Shown piece after piece: positions 45,401 to 55,650 of a stretch of DNA of 64,000 nucleotides (position 1 is the stretch's first letter; every line of letters starts with the position of its first letter). The stretch is from contig CM057827.1 in assembly GCA_030068075.1 (NCBI GenBank), forward strand, positions 69,020,500 through 69,084,499. Reading direction: 5' to 3'. A model generated the notes under the pieces. It had not been told where the DNA came from. It was given only the letters and a program-made list of their open reading frames with translations, and ran no database searches. The position numbers and the translations under genes are program-made. The stretch comes from Paguma larvata (lineage: Eukaryota; Chordata; Mammalia; Carnivora; Viverridae).

Positions 45401-45881
45401 AAATGGTGAAAAGTTCCAATTCTCCAGCACGACATTGTAACAGTTTACAAATAAATAAGAAGTTAGTTAAATATGAAAATAATTGTTAGCATGAAGTTCC
45501 AGGTGCTAAAGCTGGGTGTGTTTGCTTCAAAGCCTTTACAAATCTCTTTAGACAGAGATTTCAACCAAAGGATCACTGCACATCTATGCATTACAATGAG
45601 TTATTGAGGCATTAAGAAGAAATTTGGCATTAATGATAAAGTACTAATGCTTACACTTGATTCACTATCTCTATAAATTGAAAATTTAAGAATATCAACA
45701 TAATAACTATACTCTTACTGACTTGCATCTAGTATGTTTTCTTGAATGGCATAAAGAGGGGAAGAGTTATAAGTAATATGCCTATGAAATAGGCACACAT
45801 TCAGAGAGGTATAGCACATACACAAGCATTAGACTATCCTCTGATAGGTTCATTTCTTTAAACCATTGGTAATGTTTTAGA
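45401..45881. other. AT-rich single-copy sequence
   Basis: Nothing recognised. Confidence 0.4.
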
Positions 45882-46644
45882 CCAGCAATCTCCAAAATGT
45901 TTATCTTAAATCCTTATATAAAGATGTTTTAGCATGCACCCTTCTTGGCCTGGATTCTTTCTCCAAGAGTCTAAGACAATGGCATCTGTGCAGGGAGTTC
46001 ATAAATCATTCACAAATGATTCAGAATTCACAAAGGATCCCACCAAGAAGAACAGGAATGGGCACTGGAAAAACGAAAAAAGGCAAGGGTCAAAGGTCAA
46101 TCCAAAGTTGCAAAGTTAAGCTGGTTACTACTATGAGTCCATGAGGCCAGAGTCATGCTGGAGACCCTGTGAGCAGCCACGCAGAATGCACTTCAAAATT
46201 GTCCATATGGGACTTGGGAAAGGCAACTATTTATTCACTGGCTGCTGGTTTACATTGAGTCAAGTCCTTATACTACCCATTTGTGCGTGCCTGAGAACAA
46301 CTGGACCAGGATAGAGAAGGACTAGAATGATAAGTGAGAGACAGATAGAGCAGCTGAAGCATGAGGCTGATGTGTTACACCTAAGCACAGCCGGTTGCCA
46401 CACAATAGCTAGAGTAAAAGGGTGGAACAACAGTATGTGAGCCTGGGCGCATGGGGGCCCCCATACCCACACTAAGGCATGTGTATTTATGCATGCATTA
46501 CTCTCAATCCATATTAAATATTAGGAAAGTTTATTTTGTTCTTATTTTTAGATACAAATAAAAATAGAAATTTTCTTCCCACCACCCCATGAATGGCCTT
46601 GCTAACCCCTAGATTGCACAAAGTCCACTTTGGAGACCACTGAT
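45882..46644 (+). mobile_element. Candidate hAT-type DNA transposon, about 763 bp
   Basis: CAGCAATCTCCAAAATGT at the left end pairs with ACTTTGGAGACCACTG at the right end, whose reverse complement is CAGTGGTCTCCAAAGT (13 of 18 with two further bases). The CAGTG...CTCCAAA form is typical of hAT-Charlie ends. No transposase frame is seen inside, and the interior is not one I know. Confidence 0.35.
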
Positions 46645-46821
46645 TAGACTATACAATATCTTCCTCAAATGATTTTGAGGAAGTTTTTCCTGGCTACTTC
46701 CAGTAAGAAAATTGGCAATGTTCACTGCAAACAGAATATCCAGTTGGGAAGCTCAGTTAGACCATTGACTTCCTTTCTCATGTAACAGCTGCAATTAGTT
46801 CTACCTCTTAAAAAGAAGTAT
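46645..46821. other. Short single-copy stretch
   Basis: Nothing recognised before the young SINE. Confidence 0.35.
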
Positions 46822-47050
46822 GGGGGCGCCTGGGTGGCTCAGTCGGTTGGGCGGCCGACTTCGGCTCAGGTCATGATCTCGCGGTCCGTGAGTTCGAGCC
46901 CCGCGTCGGACTCTGTGCTGATAGTTCAGAGCCTGGAGCCTGCTTCGGATTCTATGTCTCCCTCTCTCTCTGCCCCTCCCCCACTCATGCTCTGTCTGTG
47001 TCTCAAAAAATAAACATTAAAAAAAAAAGGAAATATTAAAAAAAAAAAAA
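46822..47050 (+). mobile_element. CAN-SINE, youngest-looking copy, full length
   Basis: GGGGGCGCCTGGGTGGCTCA head, CGACTTCGGCTCAGGTCATG, ATCTCGCGGTCCGTGAGTTC, GAGCCCCGCGTCGGACTCTG, CCTGCTTCGGATTCTATGTC and the CT region are almost free of CpG decay, which implies recent insertion. The A-rich tail is long and bipartite. Imperfect duplications AAAAGAAGTATG and AAAAAAAGTGTG flank it. Confidence 0.98.
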
Positions 47051-47060
47051 GTGTGGCATA

Positions 47061-47270
47061 GTCTGACGGTTCTCAAATTTGAGCATATGTCAGAATTACC
47101 TGTGAAAAGTGATTCCTTCACCTGTCTGTGAAGACACAGACTGCTGGGTCCCAACCTCAGAGTTTCTGATTCAGTAGGTCTACAGTGAGACTCAAGAATT
47201 TAGATTTCCCACAAGTTCCGAACAGATACTCTGTTGGTCAGGGGGTAGGGGCAATAGGAAGAAACCACTG
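47061..47270 (+). mobile_element. MER5A-like hAT DNA transposon
   Basis: GACGGTTCTCAAATTTGAGC, ATGTCAGAATTACCTGTGAA, CAGACTGCTGGGTCCCAACC, AGAGTTTCTGATTCAGTAGG and GAAACCACTG at the end trace MER5A from one inverted end to the other. It lies directly between the SINE and a MIR. Confidence 0.8.
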
Positions 47271-47490
47271 GCCCAGTAGAAAGAACATGGGCTTTGGCAT
47301 CAGAAGAAAAGCCTAGGTTTAAACCCAAACTCCACCACATGCTGTCATAAACTTCTCTGTGTATCAGCCGTAAAATGGGAATTATTTTTGCTGCATAGAA
47401 CTGCTGTAGGAAGCCAGGGAGAAGATAACACTAACAAAGCACGCAGTGTAGTGCTGGGCACGCTCTTAGTCTCAATAAACCATCATCAGC
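47271..47490 (+). mobile_element. MIR SINE
   Basis: GCCCAGTAGAAAGAACATGG, GGCTTTGGCATCAGAAGAAA, CACCACATGCTGTCATAAAC, CAGCCGTAAAATGGGAATTA and GTAGTGCTGGGCACGCTCTT give most of MIR in order. Confidence 0.75.
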
Positions 47491-49319
47491 AAAAATAAAA
47501 GTGCTAATATCACCGATTATTTCAGCAAATAATGTTAAAATAATAAAAAGTAATTTACCAGATTTAACAATAATTTGGCACAATAACAGAGCTTGCTAGG
47601 CCAAGTGCTTTGTTGAAAAATTGAGGATAACACGGGACTACCACTGAAGTCTTGGTTTTGATCATCAGTTAAGGATTATCCTGTTACTATTCATGTCTCT
47701 AGTTTCTCCTTCTCACTTCCCCCACTTGCCCTAGCCTTTGTGTTGCTATTAGATCTTTCATGGAAGTTCATGGGAGAGAGCCAGCAATGGCCCCATGTAC
47801 CCAAATACTAACACACAGAGCAGGGTTCCACGGAACTGGGCCACCAGGCAGTTTCCAGAAGATGGGAGACCTCTGTGGATCTCTCCTTGCTTTTATAAAA
47901 ATGGGGTGATAAAAACTGCCAAGTGTCCTGTGAAGCTCTAGGTAAGTGGTTTGAAGGTTAAAATACAAAATATTTCAGGTTGTCCAGTCTGCCAGCAAGG
48001 TTTTCAACTCTACATTTCCTTTAAAATGTCTGTATTCATCTTAAAATTATTTTTACCATGTTGATTTGCTCATCTACGAATGTATGCTGCTTAAGTAGTA
48101 GTTTAAATGTAAATTTTAATGAATGCCATGAATCAGTGCCTAATTTGCACATTTTGTTAATTACCTGTGGTTTAGGATAATCCATCCAAGATGTTCCCTA
48201 TTACCCTGGATAATTAAGAGTTGACCTATTTTCAAATTTTTACAGCTCAAATAGAATGAATTCCAGTTAATTTTCTTTCCTAATAGAAAAAACATCATTT
48301 ATTTAAATAGTCTATCAGACATAATTGGAATGTAAAATCTTGGGAAGAAAATTGACTTTCAAAGGTCATGGAATCTATCCTCCTACCCTTGGGTAGACTG
48401 TCAAACCAGCTAGCAAAGAATATATTCCACCCTTTACAGCATATTTGTAAAATGTAGCCAAGAAGGTGCACCAGCATGAGGAGTGACCTGCTTCTCCCTC
48501 TTCAACATCAGAGTCCTTGACTTAAGCAAAGGTCAGTCAGAGCGCTTGCAGTATTTCCATATGTAAAGTTGCCAATACTCACAAGTACAATCGTACATAC
48601 AAATACACCCAGACTCAGAATTGACACACCCTCCTATGTGGAGGCTTCCCACTGAAGATTCACAGAGCACAGAGTGCAAAACATTATCTTCCTCGGATAC
48701 AATTCATGGTCTTTGTATGCCTAAAGGAAAAAATCAGAGGTTTTCCCCCTGAGATTTCTCCCCACTCAAAAAAATTATCTTTAAATTATGGGTCATATTC
48801 ACATTTATAAGATTCAGGAGCAGCTTTGCTGTGGCAAAGCCTTTTGCCTTGGCAATAGGAAATTTTTTCAACCCAGCACGCTCTTGCCTATCTCTCTATC
48901 TGTTAAGAATCCTATGTCCTTAACGAGCGATGGTTATTCAAGAGCTTTTCTCAGTTCTTCCTCAAGACTGTGCTGTCGGTCTCCTGAGGAAGCAGAATAC
49001 CCCTGGGTTTTCTTATAAAACCCTTGGAATTCTTCATCTGGAATCTGCCTGTTTACCTCTTGTGTTCATACCCAGAAAAACATTTCTACATATAACAGGT
49101 TCACTTCCTGGAATGCAGAGGCTTTCTCTCATCCTTCTTCCACTCGAGCCCACCTACTTGCCATCCTCTGCTTACTCAGCTCCTCATCTTGAAGACTAGA
49201 CCTGGCCTAGGGCAGGAGACCCTGCCTCAGAAAGCCTTTGACTTAATATTAAGCTGCGTGTTGAATGCCGATGCATTGAGCCTACCCTTCACTTTCTCTG
49301 CCTGAATCTTCCGCTTCTC
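47491..49319. other. Long single-copy stretch, no gene seen
   Basis: Overlapping frames at 48788-49018 and 48930-49199 have no domain, and the second half is T-rich. Nothing recognised as repeat. Confidence 0.4.
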
Positions 49320-49465
49320 ACCCAAAACTTAATCTACTCACAGTATTCCCATCTCAGTTGTACTAACCCTCTTTTCTTGTCGATTAAATAAAAAACCTCA
49401 GAGTCATCCTTGGTGCTTTTCTTTCTCTCACGTCACATATCCAACCTATACTCATATAACACTAA
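49320..49465 (+). mobile_element. L2 LINE, left part
   Basis: CACCCAAAACTTAATCTACT, CACAGTATTCCCATCTCAGT, ACCTCAGAGTCATCCTTGGT and CACGTCACATATCCAACC match L2 (CCCAAAACCTGCTCCTC... CCAGTATTCCCTATCTCAGT... GGGAGTCATCCTTGACT... CCACATCCAATCC). An MLT1-type LTR cuts it here. Confidence 0.65.
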
Positions 49466-49929
49466 ATATTTTTTGGTGAATTGAAAAATTCCTTCTATCC
49501 TGCTATGCAGGTCTCTTTGCAATGTGATTTTGCTCCTCCTCCCATCAAGAGAGGGAGTCTGTTTCCCCACTGGTTATATCTGAATTACCCATGTGACTGG
49601 TTTTGAAAAACAGAATGTGGCAGAAGTAATTTATGACTTGGAGGTAGGTACTTTGCAATATCCACATTCTCTCTCCTGGAATACTGTCCTGAAGCCATCA
49701 CATAAGAAGTCTGGTTTAGTTCTGGAGGATGAGAGGCTGAGTACAGGAAAGCCAAGGATGTCTGGCATGTGAGATAGCCCGTTCTGAACCTTCAATCCAG
49801 ACAGCCTTCCAGCAAATGTAGCCACATGAGTGCAGAAGAAACCATCATAGGAACCATCTGGTCAAACCACAGATTGATGATAAATAATAAACAGTTTAAG
49901 CCACTAATTTTTGGAAGGGTGTTGCCCAG
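49466..49929 (+). mobile_element. MLT1-type LTR inserted in L2
   Basis: GAGAGGGAGTCTGTTTCCCC, GAATTACCCATGTGACTGGT, AACAGAATGTGGCAGAAGTA, GTAGCCACATGAGTGCAGAA, ATAAATAATAAACAGTTTAA and GCCACTAATTTTTGGAAGGG follow the MLT1 LTR. L2 sequence on both sides is continuous without it. Solo, non-coding. Confidence 0.78.
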
Positions 49930-50590
49930 CCACTTCTCACCACCTGCACTGCAACCATTTTGAATGGAACCAGCACCAGAATTACTTCACAGCTTCTTAC
50001 CTGGCCTCCCTACCTTTGCCTTTGCCCCCTGCAATCTCTTCTCCACAAATCACCCAATGTGATCCCTTCAGACTACCGGGTCATGTCACTCCTCTGCTCC
50101 AAGCCTACCAAAGGCTCTTCACTCAGAGTGAGAGCCAGACGCTTTCAATGTTTTACATGGCCCAACACAGTTTAGCCCCCTCATCTCTCAGACTTCATCT
50201 TTTAGTGTACTCTCTCACTCCACTCAGCTTCAGCCACATTGGTCACCATATGTCCCTAAACATGCCAGACGTGTTCCTTCTGCCTACAGTGCTCCTCAGC
50301 CAGATATGTCCACATCTCACTCACTCACTCGTATTCTTCAAATCTTTAAGTATCACCTTCTCAATGAAACCCACCCTCACCACCTTATTTAAAATTGCAC
50401 TTTTCCAGGACTTCTCACTGCCCATACCTTCCCATATCTCTTTTCACCTTCTATTGTTCTGTATAGTTAAATTATTTATTATGTTTATTGATTGCCTTCC
50501 CTCATGAAGGCAGGGATTTACGTTTATTTTGTTCATTGATTCCTTGCATATAGAAGGCACTGGATGAATACTTCTTGAATGAATATTCAT
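49930..50590 (+). mobile_element. L2 LINE, right part to the 3' end
   Basis: CACTTCTCACCACCTGCACT, GTCATGTCACTCCTCTGCTC, TTCTCAATGAAACCCACCCT, TTCCCTCATGAAGGCAGGGA and GGCACTGGATGAATACTTCT run through L2 to its tail. The longest frame in the window (198 codons, 49911-50507) is translated L2 with the LTR edge, with no LINE protein domain. It is not a gene. Confidence 0.82.
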
Positions 50591-50770
50591 TATTTACAGG
50601 AAAGGTCATCAAAGTCTTTGATAATCCATTTTAAAGTTTAACAAATCTTGGTGGTTTTCAGAAACTTCATGAATGTTGTATTTGAATTTCCTATTTCAAG
50701 TATCCTTTCATCATTTTTAAAAATTGTATGGAAAACACACGCACTCAAATATATGGTATTTATGTTAATT
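50591..50770. other. Short AT-rich stretch
   Basis: Nothing recognised. Confidence 0.35.
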
Positions 50771-50782
50771 AAAACAGCCTCA

Positions 50783-50967
50783 GGGCGCCTGGGTGGCTCA
50801 GTAGGTTAAGCATTGGTCTGCAGCTCAGGTCATGGTCTCATGGTTTCTGAGTTCAAGCCCCGCGTCAGCTCAGAGCTTGGAGCCTACTTTGGATTCTTTG
50901 TCTCTCTCTCTCTCCTTGCCCTCCCCTCCTCATGCTCTGTCTCTCTCTCCAAAATAAACAAACATTA
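50783..50967 (+). mobile_element. CAN-SINE with internal deletion
   Basis: GGGCGCCTGGGTGGCTCAGT head, CAGCTCAGGTCATGGTCTCA, GAGTTCAAGCCCCGCGTCAG, then directly CTCAGAGCTTGGAGCC: the GGCTCTGTGCTGACAG segment is lost. CT region and AAAATAAACAAACATTAAA tail follow. Flanks AAAACAGCCTC (50771-50781) and AAAAAAGCCTC (ending 50977) are the target duplication. Confidence 0.95.
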
Positions 50968-50977
50968 AAAAAAGCCT

Positions 50978-51244
50978 CGTAGCTGTCAAAAATCAAAGCA
51001 TGGCACCTGTATCTTTCCCTTTTCCTCTCCACACTTTCCATCTTAAAGGCTCTCAGTTCAGCCAAGCCTCAGCTTTCTACAGCAAGGCTCCCAGAGACCT
51101 GCTTTGCTGCACCCTTTGTCCCCCATTCCCTGTTGTGCAGTGAGCTCAGGTGCCTGCAGGCAACTGCTAAAGTTGTTCTCCATGGAAACAAAAGAAATAA
51201 TGACAACCTATACATAAAACAAGGAGCAGGGAGTAAAAAAATAA
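50978..51244. other. Single-copy stretch
   Basis: No gene. The start of the downstream L1 is not sharp. Confidence 0.35.
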
Positions 51245-52203
51245 TTTTTTAGAATGTGTTTGAACCTAAATGACCATCAACTTAATATAGACTACTACAT
51301 ACTTAAGATGCTATATATAAACCTCTGTTATATATAAACCTCATGGTAACCACAAACCCAAAATCTGTAATAGACCTACAAAAAATAAAGAGAAAGAAAG
51401 CCAAATATAATACTACAGAAATTCATCAATCACAAAAAGAGAGCAAGAGAAGAAAGGAACACAAGAGTTATAAAAACAAAACAATTAACAAAATGGCAAT
51501 AAGTACATAACTGTCAATAATTACTTTAAATGTAAATGGACTAAATGTTTCAATAGAATCACTTAGGGTGGTATAATGAGGGAGGGGAATATCCATCTAT
51601 ATATTGCCTACAAGAGACTCACCTCACACCCAAAGACACATACAGACTGAAAGTGAAGAGATGGAAAAACAACATGCAAATGGAAGTGGAAAAAAAAGCT
51701 GAGGTAGCAATACTTATATCAGAAAAACTAGACTTTAAAACAAAGACAGTAATAAGGGACTAAGAAGGGCATTACATAATGATAAAAGGATCAATCCAAA
51801 AGGAGGATGTAACATTTGTAAACATCTATGCACCCAACATTGAGGCACCTAAGTATATAAAGCAAATACTAACAGACATAAGGAGGCGAACTGATGATAA
51901 TACAACTACAGTAGGGGATTTTAACACCTCACTTTGATCAAAGTTGGATCATCCAGGCAGAAAAAAAAATCAGTGTGTTTGATGACACGTTAGACCAGAT
52001 ATACTTCACAAGTGTACACAGAACATTCCATCCAAAATCAATAGAATACACATTCTTTTGAGTGCACTTGGAACATTCTCAAGGAGAGATCACATGTTAG
52101 TCCACAAAACAGGTCTCAATAAATTCAAGAAGACTGCAATCATACCACACAATTTTTCTGACCACAGTGGTATGAAAGTAGAACCCATTCACAAGAAAAA
52201 CTG

Positions 52204-52231
52204 AAAAAAAAAAAAAAAAAAAAAAAAAAAA
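52204..52231 (+). repeat. A homopolymer (28 A) inside L1
   Basis: Twenty-eight A in the L1 ORF2 region, far longer than expected at this point of L1; an expansion of an A-rich codon stretch. Confidence 0.95.
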
Positions 52232-52459
52232 CATGCAGAGGCAACAAACATGATACAAAACAATCAATAAGTCAACAAAGAAATCAAAGAAGATTAATTT
52301 CTTTGACAAGTGAAAATGTAAACATTGGTCCAAAATCTTTGACACACAGTGTAAACATTTCTAAGAGGGAAATATATAATTATACAGGCCTACCTCAAGA
52401 AATAAGGAAAAGCTCAGATAAACAATCTAACCTTACACCTAAAGGAGTTAGAAAAAGAG

Positions 52460-52681
52460 GCACCTGGGTGGCTCAGTCAGTTAACCGTCCAGCTTCAGCT
52501 CAGGTCATTATCTCACAGTTCACAGGTTCAAGCCCCGCATTGGGCTCTGTGCTGACAGCTCAGAGTCTGGAGCCTGCTTCAGATTCGGTGTCTCCCTCTC
52601 TTTTTCTGACCCTTCCCCACTCATGCTCTGTCTCTCTCTCTCTCAAAAATATATAAACACTAAAACATTTTAAATAAAAAT
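52460..52681 (+). mobile_element. CAN-SINE nested in L1
   Basis: GGCACCTGGGTGGCTCAGTC head, GGCTCTGTGCTGACAGCTCA, CT region, AAAAATATATAAACACTAAA tail. The duplicated target is L1 sequence: AAAGGAGTTAGAAAAAGAG at 52441-52459 and AAAGGAACTAGAAAAAGAA at 52682-52700 (16 of 19 match). The SINE is therefore younger than the L1. Confidence 0.97.
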
Positions 52682-54095
52682 AAAGGAACTAGAAAAAGAA
52701 GACCGAACAATCCCAAGGCTAGTAAAAGGAAGAAAATTATAAAGATCAAAGCATAAATAAATGACAGAGACTAAAGAAGTTGGGAAAAAAAAAAATAAAA
52801 CCAAGAGCTGGTTCTTTAAAAAGATACACAAAACTAATAAACACTTAGCCAGACTAATTAATAAAAAAAAGAAAAAGAATCCAAAGTAAATAAAATCAGA
52901 AATGAAAGAGAGGTAACTGACACCACAGAAATACAAAGAATTATAAGGGAATACTATGAAAATTATATGCCAATAAACTGAACAACCTAGAAGAGATGGA
53001 TAAATTTCTAGAAACATATGATCTTCCAAAACTGAATCAGGAAGAAACAGAACCTGAAAAGACCAATTACTAGGAAAAAAAAAATTGAGTTGGTAATTAA
53101 AAAAAAAAAGCTACCAAAAAGTTAAAAATTCAACTTCTCTTCACGATAAAAACTCAACGAAGTGGGTTTAAAAGAAACATATCTCAACATAATAAAGGTC
53201 ATACATGAGACACCTACAGCTAATATCATACTCAGTCATGGAAAACTGAGAGATTTTCTTCTAAGATCAGGAACGAGAGAAGGATGCCCGCTGTCACCAC
53301 TTTTATTCAACATAGTACCACAATCAGACAAGAAAAATAAGTCAGAAGCATCGTATTGGTAAGGAAGAAGTTAAATGGTCACTAGTTGCAAATGACATGA
53401 TACTACACGTAGAAATCCCTCAAATCTCCACCAAAAAACAATTAGGACTAATGAGTTTAGTAAAATAACAGGACACACAATTAATACCCAGAAAATGGTA
53501 GCATTTATAATAACACAGAAGAGGAATTAAGAAAACAATCCCATTTACAAAAATCTTTTTGCACCAAAAAAATAAAATACCCAAGCATGTGAAAGACCTG
53601 TAGTCTAAAGACTATAAAACATTAATGAAGTTGAAGACAATGCAAATGGAAAAATATTGTACGTTCATGAAATGGAAGAATATTGTTAAAATGTCCATAC
53701 TACTCAAAGCAATCTACAGTTTCAATGTATTCCCTATCCAAATGCCAAGAGCATTTTTTCCTGCAGAACTAGAATAATTAATACCTAAATTTTAATATAA
53801 TCTCAAAAGACCCCAAATAGCCAAAAGTCTCTTGAGAAAGAAGAACCTGGAGATATCACAATTCCAGAATCCGAGATACACTACGAAGCTATAGTAATCA
53901 ACACAGCATGATAGTGACACAAAAAAGAGACACATAAATCAGTAGAACAGAATAAAGAGCCCAGAAATAAGCCCATGTTTATATGGTTAATTAATCTACG
54001 ACAAAGGAGGCAAGAATATACAATGAGGAAAAGACCACCTCTTCAACAAAATGTGCTGGGAAAACTACACAGCTACATGCAAAAGAATGAAACTG

Positions 54096-54304
54096 ATCGG
54101 TTAAGCATCCGACTTCGGCTCAGGTTATGATCTTGCAGTATATGAGTTTGAGCCCCGCGTCGGGTTCTGTGCTGACAGCTCAGAGCCTGGAGCCTGCTTC
54201 GGATTCTGTGTCTCCCTCTCTCTCTCTGCTCTTCCCACACTTGCGCTCTGTCTCTGTCTCTGTCTCTCTCTAAAAATAAATAAACATTTAAAAATATTTT
54301 TAAA
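54096..54304 (+). mobile_element. CAN-SINE, 5'-truncated, nested in L1
   Basis: The copy starts at ATCGGTTAAGCATCCGACTT, so it lacks the first ~18 bases and most of the A box; the rest (GAGCCCCGCGTCGGGTTCTG, GTGCTGACAGCTCAGAGCCT, CT region, A-rich tail) is well kept. An exact 15-bp duplication, AAAAGAATGAAACTG, lies at 54081-54095 and 54305-54319. The head was lost during insertion, and the copy has no complete polymerase III promoter. Confidence 0.97.
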
Positions 54305-55500
54305 AAAAGAATGAAACTGGACCATTTTTAACACCATACACAAAAAATTAATTCCAAATGGATTAAAGGCCTAAATGTGAGACCTGAAACAATAAAAATC
54401 CTGTAAGAGAACATAGACAGTAATTTCTCTGACATTGGCCTTACCAACATTTTTCTAAGATATGTCTCCTGAGACCAGGGGAACAAAAGCAAAAATAAAC
54501 TATCGAGACTATATCAAAATAAAAAGCTTCTGTGCAGCCAAGGAAACCATCAACAAAACAAAAAGGCAACCTCTTGAATGCAAAAGAAGATGTTTATCAA
54601 TGACATAGCTGATCAGAGGTAAGTATCCAAAATACGTAAAGAACTTATACAATTCAACACCAAAAAAATCCAGTTTTTAAAAAGGCAGAAGACCCGAATA
54701 CACATTTTTTCCAAGAAGACTTACAGATGGCCAACAAACACATGAAGGATGCTCAACATCACTAATTATCAGGAAAATGCAAATCAAAACCACAGTGAGG
54801 TATCAGAGGGAATATAAATTGGTAACAGCCACTGTGGAAAACAGTATGGAGGTTCCCAAAACAAATTAAAGATAGAAATACCATATGATCCAATAATTTC
54901 ACTACTGAGTATTTACCCCCCAAAGTTAGCAAAAACACTAATTTGAGAAGATACATGTTTATTGCAGCATTATTTAAACAGCCAAGATTTGGAAGCGATC
55001 TAAGTGACAATCCACAGATGACCACATAAAGATGTGGTGTGGGGGGGAGAGGGTGTACACTCAGAGACAGGAATTTTTTACAGACATAAAGAATGAAATC
55101 TTGCCATTTGTAACAACATGGAAGACCTAAAGGGTATTACACTAAAGTGAAGTGTCAGACTCAAAGACAAATATCATATAATTTCACACTATGTGGAATC
55201 TAAAAAACAAAACAAATGAATAAGCAAAAAGTAGAATCAGATTTACAAATACAGAGAACAAACTAATAGTTGCCAGAGGGAAGGGGAGTGAGGGGATGGG
55301 CAAAACAGGTGAAAGAGATTGGGAGATCCATGTTTTCAGTTATGGAATGAGTAAGTCATGGGAATAAAAGACACAGCATATGAAATACACTTAACGAAAT
55401 ACACTTAACCATATTCTAATAGTGTTGTATGGTGACAGAAGGTAGCTAGCTACATGTGTGGTGAGTGAGCATAGCAAAGCACAGAGAGAAGTTGAATCAC

Positions 55501-55599
55501 TACGCCTTATACTAAAACTAATGTAACATTGTCTGCGCCGTATACTAAAACTAATGTAACATTGTCTACGCCGTATACTAAAACTAATGTAACATTGTG
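55501..55599 (+). repeat. 33-bp unit repeated three times at the L1 3' end
   Basis: Units at 55501-55533, 55534-55566 and 55567-55599 share the core TATACTAAAACTAATGTAAC and differ at only a few positions near their left ends and the last base. Other L1 copies of this type carry the segment once (CCTGAAACTAATGTAACATT wording). On the minus strand it reads as three in-frame 11-residue repeats (QCYISFSIRR), a by-product of the 33-base length. Confidence 0.95.
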
Positions 55600-55650
55600 T
55601 GTCCACTATATTCAAATAAGAAAAAAATAAATAAAAAAGAAGAAAGAAAA

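Larger units (their letters stand above)
51245..55650 (+). mobile_element. Carnivore L1 LINE, 5'-truncated, ORF2 to tail, broken
   Basis: From about 51245 the sequence follows L1 ORF2 of the mammalian L1MA/carnivore type: endonuclease part (CATCTATATATTGCCTACAA; GTAAACATCTATGCACCCAA), reverse transcriptase (GAAGGATGCCCGCTGTCACC), and a 3' untranslated end with an A-rich tail at about 55615-55650. Many stops, frameshifts and A-run expansions break it. Most of the link between the endonuclease and the polymerase palm is deleted near 53040-53130. The palm motif near 53385-53402 reads VAND where an active enzyme has an aspartate pair. Two SINEs (52460, 54096) sit inside. No functional protein is encoded. 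Confidence 0.9.

Noticed and set aside
49911..50507. 198-codon open frame as a gene
   Set aside because: It is translated L2 sequence with an LTR edge; no LINE or other protein domain.
53162..53362. Reverse-transcriptase-like frame as a working gene
   Set aside because: It is a piece of a dead L1 with stops, a deletion and an altered catalytic motif.
55391..55615. Minus-strand protein with an 11-residue repeat
   Set aside because: The repeat is the triplicated 33-bp segment of an L1 3' end read on the wrong strand.
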